This document shows, piece by piece, positions 13,504 to 27,549 of a stretch of 64,000 bases of DNA; positions within the stretch are counted from its first letter, which is position 1; each line of letters opens with the position of its first letter. Below the pieces are notes generated by a model, which was not told where the DNA came from, ran no database searches, and saw nothing but the letters and a program-made list of their open reading frames with translations. A program made the translations under genes and the position numbers. Source of the DNA: Dipetalonema caudispina (taxonomy: Eukaryota > Nematoda > Chromadorea > Rhabditida > Onchocercidae); contig JABVXV010000059.1 in assembly GCA_013365325.1 (NCBI GenBank), forward strand, positions 124,001 to 188,000. Direction: 5' to 3'.

Positions 13504-16500
13504 CGACATTGTTACATCAGATAAGAATGAATGATTACAATGAAGCATACATACAAAATTGAGATCCATTTTCTGTGTTTGTTAGAGATTTTCAATGATA
13601 ACAATATCATGTTGCATTGATTTCTGTTCATTGAACGAGAAATTTTTCAAACTTTCTACTTTACAAGAAATTTCAACAAATTTTATAATTAGACAGAAAA
13701 TCAAAAAATGAAGTTTTCGCTTTTATAATCATCATTCTTCAAGCCAAAAAAAGAAAAAAGTAATTCTAAGTGTATTATCACAAAAGAAGTTAGAATTTTG
13801 TACTATCTACAAAGGTTATTGCTACAGTGGTCGAAAATCTTTTCCAAAATTTCGCTTCATTCTTGAGAGACAAAAAGAGAAATTAAAGCAGAAAGATTAA
13901 TTTAAACCGTAAGCGGGGTCAAAATTTCTGGTTTTCAAAATTTTTTAAATCTAATCGCAATTCTGCCAAATATCCAATAGAAGATTTAAAGACATATCAC
14001 ATAAGATTTGAAATTTAACTTTGTTGATTGGTATTTCAAAGACAATGCATGCTTACTGATGCTAATTACGCTTAGTTTAGTTGATCATTAGCTTGATATT
14101 TCTGCTAATTCTTATTACAGGAGATAATTGACCTACATAGTTTATTTTCAAGATTTCATAATTCCACCCGTAAAATTGTCAAAATGAATTTAGTTAAAAT
14201 GTCAAATTGAACTTATTTGTCCTTGAAGTTTTTATCCAACTAATGGAATTCACATTTTTCTTTTTTTTTTTTTTTTTTTTTTTTGTTCTAATTCATTGAT
14301 TTAACATTTTGTTAGCGCCCTTTTTCGTGGAAGCAAAGAGGAAATATCAATATTCATGTGAATTATTATTACTTTTAATCTAATTTTCTGCATATTAATA
14401 AGAGCAATATTGGATCATTATTGAATAGGAAAAGAGAAATTAAAATATATCGACGAAATAGCGGATGGCAAATTAATATTGCCAATTGTTGTTTTGCTAA
14501 TTCGTTAGTCATAAATAGTAATGTTTTTGCATATATATATATATATAAACAAAATTTATGTTAACAATAAATAACAGTTATTTTCAATACTAATTTAGTA
14601 GTTTCTGTTATTAAAAATTTTTCAATATATTCAAAAAGTATGTTAAATCTTTTCATTTATTGATTACATGATGTAGAAATTGTCTGATCAATCGTATGAC
14701 TATCAATATTATAGTGCTAATATTAGAAATATGAAACGATGAAAATAAACCATATTTTATGATAGTTTATAAAAAAATATGATATATTTTTTTTTTTGAT
14801 AAGCAGCTGTCATCAATTCATAGCTACAGGTGTATCCATATAAATAGAACAAAGTTTAACAGGCCTAACATATATATATATATATATGTATGCCAGATAT
14901 GAGCAATCAGGATTACCAATTCTAATTCTTAATTGAATCATTTTTCCAATTTAACACCTGCACAAACATATATTTTCTCATTTTTCATTGCATATTTTTT
15001 TCAGTAATTTTTTAATATTTATTATCGTTGTATATTTCAGTTATATTTCGACAAATTTTTTTGTATTATTGAATTTAATGAAATTTACTAAATTTGTTTT
15101 AGCTTGTATTTCATTGCATTGTATTGTAAGAAAGAAAAAAAAAAGAACAAAAAGATTTAATTTATAAAATTGTATGCAAAAAAAGCTTGGAGAAATTTTT
15201 AACTTGAAATGGATCATATTATTTGCTTATGCAATATCTATTGAAGAGACCCTGAATATTATTCATCATAATATTGGACATTAACAATAGTTCAAACTTT
15301 TTGATTAAAATCTAATCAATCATATATTTTTTTGATAATTTTAATTTTCAAATTTGTTATCCGATCGATAATCATGAAAGATTTCATCATATTCTTGATT
15401 TCATCATCTTACAATTTTGAAAAAACAAAAAAGTAAATTCATCATTTCAAAAAATGTTGAAAAATTATAAAAAAATGTTTATCTTTTAGTTAGGTGAATT
15501 ATTTTTTTTTTTTTTTATGGTAGAAATTAATTTTCATCAAAAAAAAAAAAAAAGAAAATATAACAGATGGAAAGTTTCAGAAAGAAAAATTCTTTTTGCA
15601 GAAACTTTCGCCACTAATGAGGGCATTTTGGCCACTCTTTCATTTCCAAAGAATGTAATGTACAATTTAGTCATTTCGCCATTACATTCCAACTTTTATT
15701 CAATCGTTCAATTCTTCTTCTTTTTTTTTTTTTTTATTTCTTGAAATTTCCGTTTTTCTTATCAAAATTTTTTATGTTGCATATTTGCTTGATTATATAT
15801 TTTTAGCTAATAACTTTAACTTCATTTTTGAATTAAGAAGAAGTTAGAATTTTACAGAATCTTTATTTGACCTGTTGAAAGCAATGAAGCGATCCGATTT
15901 TCATTTCATTTGCTCTGTCGCATTTAATTTTCGTAAATTTGTTGGTAAAAAGTGAAATTCTGTTAAAAATTTTCTTTTCAAATTTTTTAAAATAAACAAA
16001 GGAATTCTTTAGATTTCGTTAATTTCAAGCTGCAAATGTTATAGACGAACTATATGGCATTTCATTTCTATAGTAGCTATAGCGTCATTCAAGGTCAAAA
16101 GTCAAAAATTGAGCTTGTCATAACCAAGAACCTGTTGTTATTAATGATCGGCAATTTCAAAAGAAATACGATTGGATTGGTAGGATGGAAGACAAAATTC
16201 AGTAAATTTAATGGACCTTATTTGTAAATTATAGTAGCAAATTGAATTAAAGTGGTTGATGTGTATACTTTTACTAAATTCTCGATCCTTTGGGTCATGG
16301 GTCATTTCCTTGCAGCATATATTTTTCATTACTTCTCGATTCAAATCTGTTATGTTTGTCCAGTTTTTTTTTTTTTGTTTTCCTTTAAATTTTCACTATT
16401 TATTTGAAAATGAAGGAAAAATAATTGCTTATTGTTTACTCACCTGTCCTATTTAATGCTAAATAAAATAATCTCCAATACTTTGCATCCATTATTAATC

Positions 16501-17826
16501 AAATTTTCGATTGTATACAATTAATACAATAACAATTTCATAAGCAAATTTTATTGCTTAATTTTTCATTCTTTCGTTGTTCTTTTTTTTTTTGCAGAAT
16601 TTTGATTTTAATTAAAATACTTAAATTAATTCTAACTTCTGTATATTCTGATAAAAAAATTAAGTTAAAATTAAGAAGAGAATAGCAGATAAAAGAGAAA
16701 TTATATTACAAACATCCTCTTCCACTCCTCAATTCTATCTTCGGTTTTTTTTTTTACGGAAGTTTACTTTCCGTAAACTTTACAAATGTTCTAACCGGTA
16801 AGAAAGAATTCTTCTCGTTCATTTTTGAAAGACAAAAAAAAAAAAAAAAATGAACAATCAATACTTGCATTGCTTGAAATGATACGATCAATTTTTTTGT
16901 CCAAAACGATCAATGATCATTGTTTAAATGTTGTTAAAACTTGTTTAACATTTCACCTGATGTACAACTTTTCTGTTCCTGTATCATTGAAAAAAATATT
17001 GAATAAAATTAGAATCAATTCTTGTAATGCTTGAAATCATTTTAATATATTAATCCTGATATGATTTCGCTACGCTAGAATTTTCTTGTTCATTAGCATG
17101 AAAATTTTCTAATTCAAATATATCTTCCATCTGAGGGCAATAATAACAAAGTATTATTATTCCTCCAAACAAACAAACTTTTCCCACATTTTCCTAATGT
17201 TATTTGTCATCCTATTAGTGTATAAATACAACAATAAACATTGGGATAAGAGTCGGAAAATTCAAATAATTATTCGATGAGAGAATTACAACGTTGCCCT
17301 TTTCCCTTTTTTTTTTTTTTTTGCACTTTCATTTTCCTTTTTTATTACTTTTTTTCCTCTCTTTCTCTCTCTCTTTCTTCCACTTTCTCTCTTCATGGAA
17401 CTTCTCTTTAGATTCAATGAAGGTATGATATCCATAAATTGTAAATTCATTGATTTGTATGAATTGTAATTTCCTAGCTAATTTTTGAATCACAAAAATT
17501 TCGAAAAATATTTATAGTAAATAGCCATTGAAATAAAACATAATCAAACTCTACCGTCTCCAGTTGAATTTGAATTAGCTTACCTGAAATAGATGTTTGA
17601 AGTAAATCCTTTTATAGTATTCTTGTTGCTCTCATGCTTTAACGATTTTTACCAAACTTATTGCTCAAATTTAAAGCACATAATTTAGCAGATTTTATTG
17701 GTCAATATTTTACATTTAGACATTTGATAATTAAAAATTTGAAAATTTTAGGATTCTATGATGATCAAGATAAGAATCTCATCAAGGTAATCATTTCCAA
17801 TTTGAAATAAGCGTGCGTCGAATTTA

Positions 17827-17924
17827 GTGATATGGGTTAAAGGTTTGGGTTTGGGTAAGAGTGAAGCAATTTGTTGAGTACAGTGATACGGATTCGGGTT
17901 TGGGTTTGGGTAAGAGTGCAACAA
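17827..17924 (+). repeat. Two-copy G-rich direct repeat, 56 bp period
   Basis: Two related copies begin at 17827 and 17883. Each contains GGGTTTGGGTAAGAGTG preceded by further G runs, and each is followed by a (G/C)AAGCAA or GCAACAA-type end. Spaced GGG runs separated by TTT are unusual in this AT-rich tract and could fold as a G-quadruplex. No coding content is apparent. Confidence 0.8.
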
Positions 17925-20900
17925 GGAGTGGTGAGAATTAATAGTAGAATTTATTTCTCTTCCATTATTTTATAAGTGAATTACTCTGGTAGATGAATAT
18001 ATTTCTTATATTTACTCATTTTTATTTTGATTTTTAACCATTTTTCCAGCTTACAAGAATCGGATAGCATATTTAATTCGTCATATTTTGATGTAACGGT
18101 TAATTTCCATAATAGTTTCAATCTAGGATGATGGGTAGTAGTAGCTAGAGTAATATTCACAGTATCAGTTAACAATGAATAACAGTCCAATCCTGTTCAA
18201 TTAACAAAATCCGGAATTATTCATTCTTCGTAAATGCCATAAGATGATTGCATTTTCATTCATATGTTTACAATATGCAAAGAAATATTGAGCAATTGAT
18301 TCAAAAATCTGTTTATTTAGAAGCTTAATACGATGAATTACAGTTAATAATATGCAACAAAAGTGGTGATGTTTAATGCTTATCAGCAATCCATATCATT
18401 GCATCATTATCATCGTGCATCTGTTTATTATCATAATATACTTCGAAGTATTGATTTTACACATTTCTAATTTTAAAAAGTTTCATTAAGACCGGTTTTT
18501 CCTCTTATTTCTGATTTCTTGTTATGAGAATATTTTGTAGAGTCGCAAGTTCAAATGCTAATAATCTTTATGTAAAAAAATAAATTGATTGAATTAAACA
18601 AACTATTAAGGAATAGAGGAAGTCAAATTTGCAGAATTAATAACAAATATTTTAATTAGCATAGTATTAGGGATGATAATACCATTTTTGTTTTTTTCCT
18701 TTTTTTTTTTTTTTTTAATTACTACTAGCCAAAGTTACCATTCATTCAAATTGCATACAACCTTCTTTAACTAAACTTTTAATTCAAATTAAATTTCTAA
18801 TTAATGTAGATCTCTTCATCAAATCGTATTAGAAACAACTGATAGTATCAATTGCAATTCTGACGATCAATCACTTCATCTATTTTCGTATATCTGTATT
18901 AAATAGCAGTAATTTGAATGCTTATTGTATGTTAAAGGTGTAAATTGGTAAGATGAGAAGTGTTTCATAGTGGAAATAATAGAATTAATGTGAGGTTTCA
19001 ATTATCACAAGTCGGATACTTTAGAAATGATATGATATGATAACTTTTTCTTTACTTTATGCTTTTATTGCTCACCTCTTTGTATTCATATGTTTTCTAT
19101 TTTCGAAATTAAAATAAAATATTTGCACACAGTAGAAGAGGAATATTTTCATTTTATTTTTTTTTTCTTTTGAGACAAATTGAATTAAAATTCTTTAGAA
19201 TAAGATTTATTTGAGCTAAAGACTAAAACATATAACATTCATTTCAGTTTTTGTTTTTTTTTTTTTTTTTTCCACGAAATTGTGATTTGAGGAAGTATCG
19301 TTACAATTCAATCAATTTAGAAGTGCACAATTTCATATTTTAAATATAATCAATAGATTAAGTGCGACAATCAATAGACAAACTGTGATTTTAGGAGAAA
19401 AAAGGAAATAAGCAATTATTGGAAATGAATTACTTTTGATTTTATTTCTTGCATATATTTGTTGGTGACATTATTTTTTTTTTTTTCTCTTTCCTAATGT
19501 TAATTATTGTATGTAGTATCAATGTATCATATGTTAATGAAAGAAATTTCAAATGTTCCCATTAATTGTCCATTTTTCTCTATCCTATATTTTGTAACTG
19601 TTTGAACTTAATTAATCCTAATTAACTCACCGAAAATGACCTATTGCTTAATTTAACATAGGATGAAAAATTTTTGTTTTTTCTTTTTTTGATTAGTTTA
19701 ATTTTCATTCGTAGTTGATCCATTTGATTTTCAAATTCGCCTTCTAAATAGATTGTAACCGAAAAATTAATGTAACAATAAATTTTCTATCCGTTCATTA
19801 ACGACATCATTTCCTTTTGATTACGTACACCATTGTTTGTGCAAGCATTTTTTGAAATTTTTTTGGGTCATTTATTTTTCAACTTGAATTCAACAAATCA
19901 AACGTCTCTCTTTGTTTTAATAATTATTTCAATTCGATTTTTATAATTGACTCGATCGTACCTGAGGCATTTGTATGATACTTTCCAAAATTTACATCTT
20001 GGACTTGTTATTTTCAACAAGACTATTTTCTTCTCTCTCCAATAAAAACTAAGCTTAATTGTCGTATGAAACTGATAAATGCTAAAATATTTGTAGAGAT
20101 TTGATGTAAGAAAGTTCAATATCTAAGTGCTTAAATCAGGTCATCCTCATTCAATCGTAGCCTTTTAGAGGAATTGAATTGTATGGAACAATTTAACATA
20201 TGATATTCAATTTTCCAACAGGTCAAAATGGTCATGCAATTGACCACTAAATATTCATACTCTATTTATTTGCAACTTATTTATCTACACATTTACACAT
20301 TCATCCATTTAATTCATCGTTATTTAAAACGATCACCGCCCGATACGATCTTCTTCCTGACCTCTTCCATTTATTGTTCGGAAAAGTATGAGAAATAAAT
20401 ATTTAAACAAAAAAGAAAAAAATCGATTTAAAATTTTTTAGTTCTTTTCGGACTTTTTAATGTTATAAAAGGTAATTAAGGAAATATTTAGGTATATTTC
20501 TCCCTTAAATCTCACTCATTTAAAGTTTTTGATTTTAATTCTGATTATTTATCGAATTTTTTGTTACTTTCATATCTTGCTTCTTCCTTTTATTTCCTTC
20601 AATTCTCTATTATTTTCTTGTTGATAATTGAACTTAACAAAGTTACTTTATATTTTTGAAGCGAAAGAATGCGACTAATTTCATTATTATAGTATAAAAT
20701 AATTTTTTATTTTTCAATTTTAAATCACTTCTGTAATAGTCCAGCCTATTGGTCCAATGATTACTGTTGTGTTTTCTGGTTTACGTAATTTTCTGGATAA
20801 GATGAGAACAAAAAAAGTGATTTAAATTTTAGAAATAAATGAGCAAGAATTTAAAAAGTTTGATGGATAAAAAGTAGCAGAATTTTCTATTTATAAATCA

Positions 20901-21759
20901 ATTTTCATAGCTGGCAGGGATTTTTCCAATATTACACTTTCATTTTCATAATCTTTTCTTCAATCTTGAATATTGCGATTTACCTAACATCGGTAAATTA
21001 CAACTTAGCTACTAGTTCGATTTAATTTGTTGTGGAAAATTTAACTATTTTACATAAGAAGATATTGTTAAAGCTGCAAAAAATCTTATAATAAATTAAT
21101 TAGAAGGAATAAATTAATCCAATAATTCATTGATCCAATAGGTCATTTATATGCTATGGGTCAATGAAAAAAAAACCTGTGATAGATGGAAATGCAAATT
21201 TAAATTTTAATCAAAAAAAAAAAGCTATTTTATTCCCGTTACTTTATGAAAGAATCAGTTATTCCAAATGAGAAGAATGCGAAAAGTAAGTAATTTATTC
21301 TTTGCAATAATTCAGTAACCATTCTGTATCTCTTCCAAAACTTAATCACATTTGTATTTTTTCCGGATCCTGATTATTTAATTTAGCATCAAATATCGGA
21401 ATATAATATTCTTTGCTTTCTTTAATTCAATATTGAAAGAGAAAATGCTAACTATCTTTAGTAACCTTGGAAACCTTTTGCTGTTAACAATAATTATTTG
21501 AAACTTTTCCGCTGTTGCTAGGTTCTATTCAGTTAAATTTAATGCACAAAATGCTTACAAATCGTTTCATCGATATATTTTTTTTTCTTTTTTTTACTTT
21601 TTTACTTTCCTTTTCTTTTATACTTAATAATAATTTTTGATTTTATTTTAGCATTTATCACTAAAAGATTTTTTCCTTTTAGAAAAATTTTGCAATAAAG
21701 GAATAGAAGAAAAAATGAAAAATGCTAAGTCTTTTTTAATTATAAATTTCAAAAGGGAA

Positions 21760-21760
<1 letters not shown>

Positions 21761-21819
<59 letters not shown>
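21761..21819 (+). repeat. (ATT)n microsatellite, about 20 units
   Basis: An uninterrupted TTA/ATT trinucleotide run. The minus-strand frame across it encodes poly-isoleucine and is not a gene. Confidence 0.95.
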
Positions 21820-22925
21820 GCATCGTTATATTCAAATAATCCATGCAATAATGGAACTTCAATCTTTTAGTATGAAAATATTCTTGCATTTATTCAACGA
21901 AAACATAATGAAAATTTAGGTTAGACAAAGAATTTTTGGCTTTTTAAAGATTTCAAAAAATAAACAACTATTGAAAATTTTCTAAACACATTTTTTTAAA
22001 ATGTTTCATTTGAATTTTCAAATTTTTATTCATTAGAAATTATAAAAATTTCTCTATATGATGAAAAATAAAAGGTTAGACAAAAATTGAAGATAATTTG
22101 TCTCGTATTAATCGTTCATTTTTTTGTTATTTTTAAAGATTTCCAATGTTATTGGTAGAATGTTTGCTCTTCTTGCTTATATTTGCCTTTATCTTCTGTT
22201 CCTTCCTTTCTTAATCGAATTATCCGTAAAATTTCCCTCAAAAATCTCTAACCGATATATTTTACTAATGCCTTGAGAACAGGTAAGTTTTCACTATCAC
22301 CTGATATTTATGGAAATATCAGAAAATGAAGTCATAGAATGATAACCGGAAGCTAAGCGATTAGAATCATTATCAGTAGCCTAATTAATTAAGGATTAAA
22401 TACGATTACTGAGTTTCAATATACGATATATGCAGTAGTCCAATATTAAACAATATCCAGCGATTTTTTGCATGAGTTTTTTTTTTTAGCTCATTTCAGA
22501 ATAGTAAGATATTATTCAGTATTAATGACAATAAAAGCAAGCTAGTTTCCGGTTGACATCAGTTAAGCTAATTCGAAGCTGTAAGTTGAGAGAGACGCAT
22601 GTCAATAAAGGGTGACAAACAGAGCGAAATGGATAAATATATTTATCGAACTATTCGTTAGTCAGTCAAAGCTATTCTTAAATAAGTAAAATAGCCTCTG
22701 AATGGATTGAACAATCTTTTGATTACAATTATTTAAAAAATCATTTTACTCTTATTAGTATTTACTATTATACTCATAAACTTTCATTTTCATTTATACA
22801 ACTGAATAAATTAATTATAATTACAATCTCTAGCATTGTTATGGTACTATGAAATATCAGTTAGAATTTAATATAATCTTAATTACTTACCATCCTTTTT
22901 AAACAAAATACAAGTTAAGTTAATC

Positions 22926-23020
22926 ATTCAATTATAATTACTATTAAATTTCAGGATTCAATTATAATTACTATAATTACTATTAAATTTCAAGATTCAA
23001 TTATAATTACTATTAAAATT
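22926..23020 (+). repeat. Three-copy imperfect tandem repeat, about 30 bp unit
   Basis: Copies start at 22926, 22956 and 22995 with ATTCAATTATAATTACTATT and end AAATTTCAGG or similar. The middle copy carries an extra ATAATTACT insertion (39 bp), consistent with slippage inside the unit. Confidence 0.85.
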
Positions 23021-24858
23021 GTGACTTTTGTTGATTAAAATTATTCCGATGTATATATTTCATTCATTTAAATGTGCATAATCATTTATGATTAGTTTGA
23101 AAAAGCGCATGAAAGTTACAGAAATGAAAATATGAAAAAGTAATTGAAATATTATTTATCATTTAACGATAATTATCCCTTTTCCTTTTCTATTCAACAA
23201 TTATTATATTCATTCAAGTAATTGATTTCATTTCAACAAAAGATATTTTATAAAAAGTACTCTATTCCGTATTGGTGTCATATATTGGTATGAGGCCACA
23301 ATGACAATTTTTCGCAATAAATTGTTACGAAAAAAAAAAACAAATTTTTTTTCTCATACTTTAAAAAAGTTTTAAAATATACATATAATCCTTCTCAGAT
23401 ATTTTCTTTTCTTATTTTAAATGGAAAATTTAAACTTATTAATCTTTTTATTTCAATTTTTTATGCATTTCTATGTATTTTTTTTTTTCTATTCATTTTA
23501 AAATCAATTTAATTATAATAGTTTCTTTTATTACAGCAACAAATTTCATCTTCACTCACAATGGTTCAATTTTACTAATCATAGCATACAATTTTTATTG
23601 TTATTTATATATTTTAGATTTCTTTTTTTTTTGCTAAATTTATCGTACATATTTAAAGTTTTCGAAAGTTTTCGTTGTTTACATTTAGTTTCTTCAAGCT
23701 TAATACGATGATACAGCTAGAAAATCAATTTCCATTTCCTAATGTATATTTTAGCATGCAAAATATATTTTAGTCATCTTCCATTATTCCTGATACTATT
23801 ATTCTAAGATGATAGTTTGGTTATCGTTTCGTTTTGTGATAAGCATCAAAAATTTGCATCTATAAAGGATTTTTTTTTTTTTTTCTTTTATAATCATCAA
23901 AAGAAATGTAGAAGTTTTTAAATGTAGTATTGTTGGAAGAGAGATGATCGAGAGGAAATGTTTTTCAGGTGTAAACATTCAAGAAAAATCTCCGGTAGAG
24001 CAATTAACAATTATTAGCAAAGATTTCAAATTATGAAATGAAGTTGTAAATATGATAGGATTTTTATAATTTTTGGAATATATCTTAGTTATAAGCAAAA
24101 TACCATTTTCTTGCATAAACGATTCATTTTTCAGTTTTCTAATTAGAATCATTTGTCAATTTTGCAAAGAATGATATGGCCAATACCGAATGAGATTTAC
24201 ATTATAAATATTACTGGAGCATGCCATATGATATAACAATAGCTAAATCAAATGCTATTGCCAATATTTGTTGTATCATGATGAAAAAAAAAAGAAAAAA
24301 CTTCCAATATGAATCATTCAAGTAGCAGAAAATTTTAAATGATATTTAAAAAAAAAAAAAAAAATTTATGCCGATTCTTTTCATCATTTCATGTTAAATT
24401 GATGTACATGACAATATCCATAGGATATTGCATCCATCATTTGCATATCCGGCAAATATGGAAACTGCTTTTGAAAATTGATACTTCTTCTAACAGGAAT
24501 GAAATCAAATGATTCATCTTCTATTTCCTTTAATACAGTCAATCATTATTCTTTCATTCTTTTTTATAAATTTTTCTTTTTTTTTTTTTTTTTTGTAAAA
24601 AATTTTATAAATTTGTCATTTAATAGTTTTAGCTTAAGAAATATATTCATAAGTGATAACTAAATTAGAAAAGAAATGGATTAACTGTTAAAGTATAGCA
24701 AAAAATTTCACTGTTTTAGAGTGGAAAATATTTTGAATTATGCTTGCATGATTCATCACACATTTTTTTCTTTCAAAGCTTATCGTTCTGTCCTATCATA
24801 TCTTTGTATTTCTAAAAGTGCCTAGATTTTTAGGCTTAATACTTCCTTCCTTTTCTTT

Positions 24859-24889
<31 letters not shown>

Positions 24890-27549
24890 GTCATTCCTTT
24901 GAAGGAATAAAATTGTTTGCGATATAAATTTGATTTTACATTGAATATGTTTTCTTTTTCCATTGAACATTAAAGTTTCTCCTTATTTTATTTATGAATT
25001 AATCTTTTATATATGCATAATTAGATGTTCCATTAATTAGAGCAAATAAAAAGGTTTACTTTCGTAGGATTTAAAATAAAAAAAAATAAAAAGATACAAC
25101 ATTGAAGTAGCAGTTATTAAGTTAATTCTAACTCAGTAAATCGAAAACTATCCTTGAAATTCTCAAATTTTTTTCTCACAAATATTACTATAAAATGATT
25201 CAAAATATTTCAATGTATCCATTAGCTAAATATGCTGAAAAGTTTTTTATACGGTAAACTTCAGAAAGCGGGTTGATGATTGCTGATCAGTTTTAATAAT
25301 CATTGTATCCGTTCGGAAGGATGGCTAATCCACATCGATCTTCACCACACATTTTCATAAGCATTAGATAAGATAATATGATACATCTCATCAGAAACTA
25401 TCATATCATTATCCATGAAATCAGTATGTGATAATTTGAACTGATTTCATTATACTATTGAATCATCGTTTACTGAACTTCATATCGAGATCTTCATGAA
25501 TTAGTGAATAAACAGCTTTTTTGAAGATTTCCAATTACAATATTACCAATTACTCTATCTTTTCTCCCATCAGTTATATTTAAATTGTTGAAAATTTGCA
25601 TAACATGTAAATTATTCGTATGAAATCAATTTTATGAGCATTTTTCCCAACAAAATATTTCAGATTTGTTGTAAACAAAGTCACTTCCAGTTTTTATTGA
25701 TCAGATTAACGTTGAAGAGCAAAATTCCATACTGGAAACATTCGGAAACATTCATGTTTTCTCTTTAGGATTGTTCGATCGCTTAAAGGGTTAGGAATTT
25801 ACAAAATTTTTTAAAATTTCAATAATCTTTTCTTCAACTTAAATGCAATTTATATGCCTTGCTACTGAAAAAATAACATTTTGCATTTTATTATTTTGGT
25901 ATCAGTGGTTGATCAATTAATTATTCCGATCATTTATGATCAGGTATTTCAGTCAGTTTTAAACAATCATCATTGTTTTAAAAATTTTTTTTTTCAAAAA
26001 CTTACGATATACCTCAAAAAAAAAGCTCTTTTGGAGTTGATAGTTAATTAATTAACTTAAATGATGAATAAAATAACAATAAATAGTCGTATATGCGATA
26101 AAGAGATAAACATCTTATCATAGTAATTCGATTCGATTCGTTTCTTTACGTCATATAATCAATCACGTCATTTTCTATAATAATATCTTTGATAAATTTA
26201 GTCCTATTGAATTATTGCTTCTTTTTTTTTCTTTTTTTCAATGGCTTATCACACGTTCGTGAATTAATTGATGCTAAACTAAAATTATTTGGCTATGTAA
26301 ATAAGATATTCGTAGGAAGTGATTAGGAAGATTGATAAGATGTGAAAAAAAAAAAGGACAATTTTGAAGTGAAAAGTTTTTTAATTGCTTTTACATAGAA
26401 TCTTTAAAATGGAAATAATTGGAGAGAATTAGAAATTAAATATTAAATAAATTTTAATAAATGATGTATTAAAAAGATTTACAAAGAAGATATTCAATTT
26501 GTTTTTATTTGATTAAAATTTTATAAAGATAGTAATTGATAATGAATGCCATAACAAATGATAAATTTTTTATCTGTCCTTAGGTAGTATGAAAAAAAAA
26601 AAAGTGGGCGAATAAAGAGAAAACTTAACACTAATTAAAAAAATTTCAAAAAGTTAAAAACTTAAATTTAATATGTTAAAAAAAAAATGGAATGAATTTG
26701 AACTGTATCATTCTTCAAAAACTTTTATCGATATCTGCAATAAACGATAACGTTAAAAGTAATACAATTATTCAAATTTTATGATTTGTCGATTGTTTAA
26801 TGTTTACATCCGAAAACAAATTTAAAAATTGAAAGTTATCTATTGAATTTTGCCTATTGTTAAATTGAAAGATTGAGAAGAAAGGATGGAAGAAAAAAAC
26901 TGTAATAAAAAAAATTAAAAATAAAAAAAAAAAATCCATTCATAACTTTTTCAATTCATTTGTAAAACATATGAAAAAAAAAAAGAAAAAAAAGGAAGAA
27001 AAAGAAAAAAAAAAAGGAAGTGAAAATAAAAATATGCAACTTGTAAAATAATTTCTCTAAAATTGATGCTATAAAAAAAAAAAAAAGTGAAAATTTGCCG
27101 ACCTTCGTCTTCACTTATTGTTCCATTGTAAAGAAATGATTTTAATGTTTACTTACCAGACACCTTAAATTTTTTTTTTTTTGAAATGTTCTAATATAAT
27201 TTATGCCTTCTTCAACAATATTTTCTCCTTTTATTCTTTCCATCTCTTTCTTCATTTTCAATTTATTTCTATCAAATAGCATGAGCGAAAATATTTTTTT
27301 TTTTTTTTTGTGTGTGTAACTCATGCAAAATTTAAAAAAGGTACTTTTTTTTTTTCCTTTATTACAGGAAGTGATCACCGGATTGAAGCGGAAAAAAAAA
27401 GATAACAAAAGGAAAGAAAAGAAGTAAAATTTCTTGTCAGGAATTCACGAGAACAATTTACGGTGGCTAATTAGTCTTTATTTCCTTTTTACCCATAAAG
27501 AAAAAAAAAAAAAAAAAAGAAAACCTTTTTTTTTTTTTTTGCAAACAAG

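Larger units (their letters stand above)
7227..27549. other. 20 kb stretch without a supportable gene
   Basis: About 20 kb of AT-rich DNA between the ETFDH and GLY-5-like genes. Every long frame here is short and low-complexity (Lys/Asn/Ile/Phe-rich), with no family motif and no run of in-phase exons. I looked for tRNA B-box sequences, spliced-leader RNA, let-7-like and other familiar microRNAs and transposon proteins, and saw none. It holds many A or T homopolymers, an ATT microsatellite, CT-rich runs (8540-8580, 17355-17392), a GTT/GTA-rich patch (8285-8335), TA runs (14530-14546, 14870-14888) and the two local repeats listed separately. It may be intergenic, a long upstream regulatory region, or the intron of a gene whose exons I could not recognise. 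Confidence 0.6.

Noticed and set aside
16750..16782. Small inverted repeat AAGTTTAC..GTAAACTT
   Set aside because: The stem is only 8 bp in AT-rich DNA, so it is plausible by chance.
21648..21848. 66-codon frame with a long isoleucine run
   Set aside because: It is produced by the ATT microsatellite.
7227..27549. Possible bacterial endosymbiont insertions or transposon genes in the gene-free block
   Set aside because: No bacterial-type frames and no transposase or reverse-transcriptase motifs were found in any frame.
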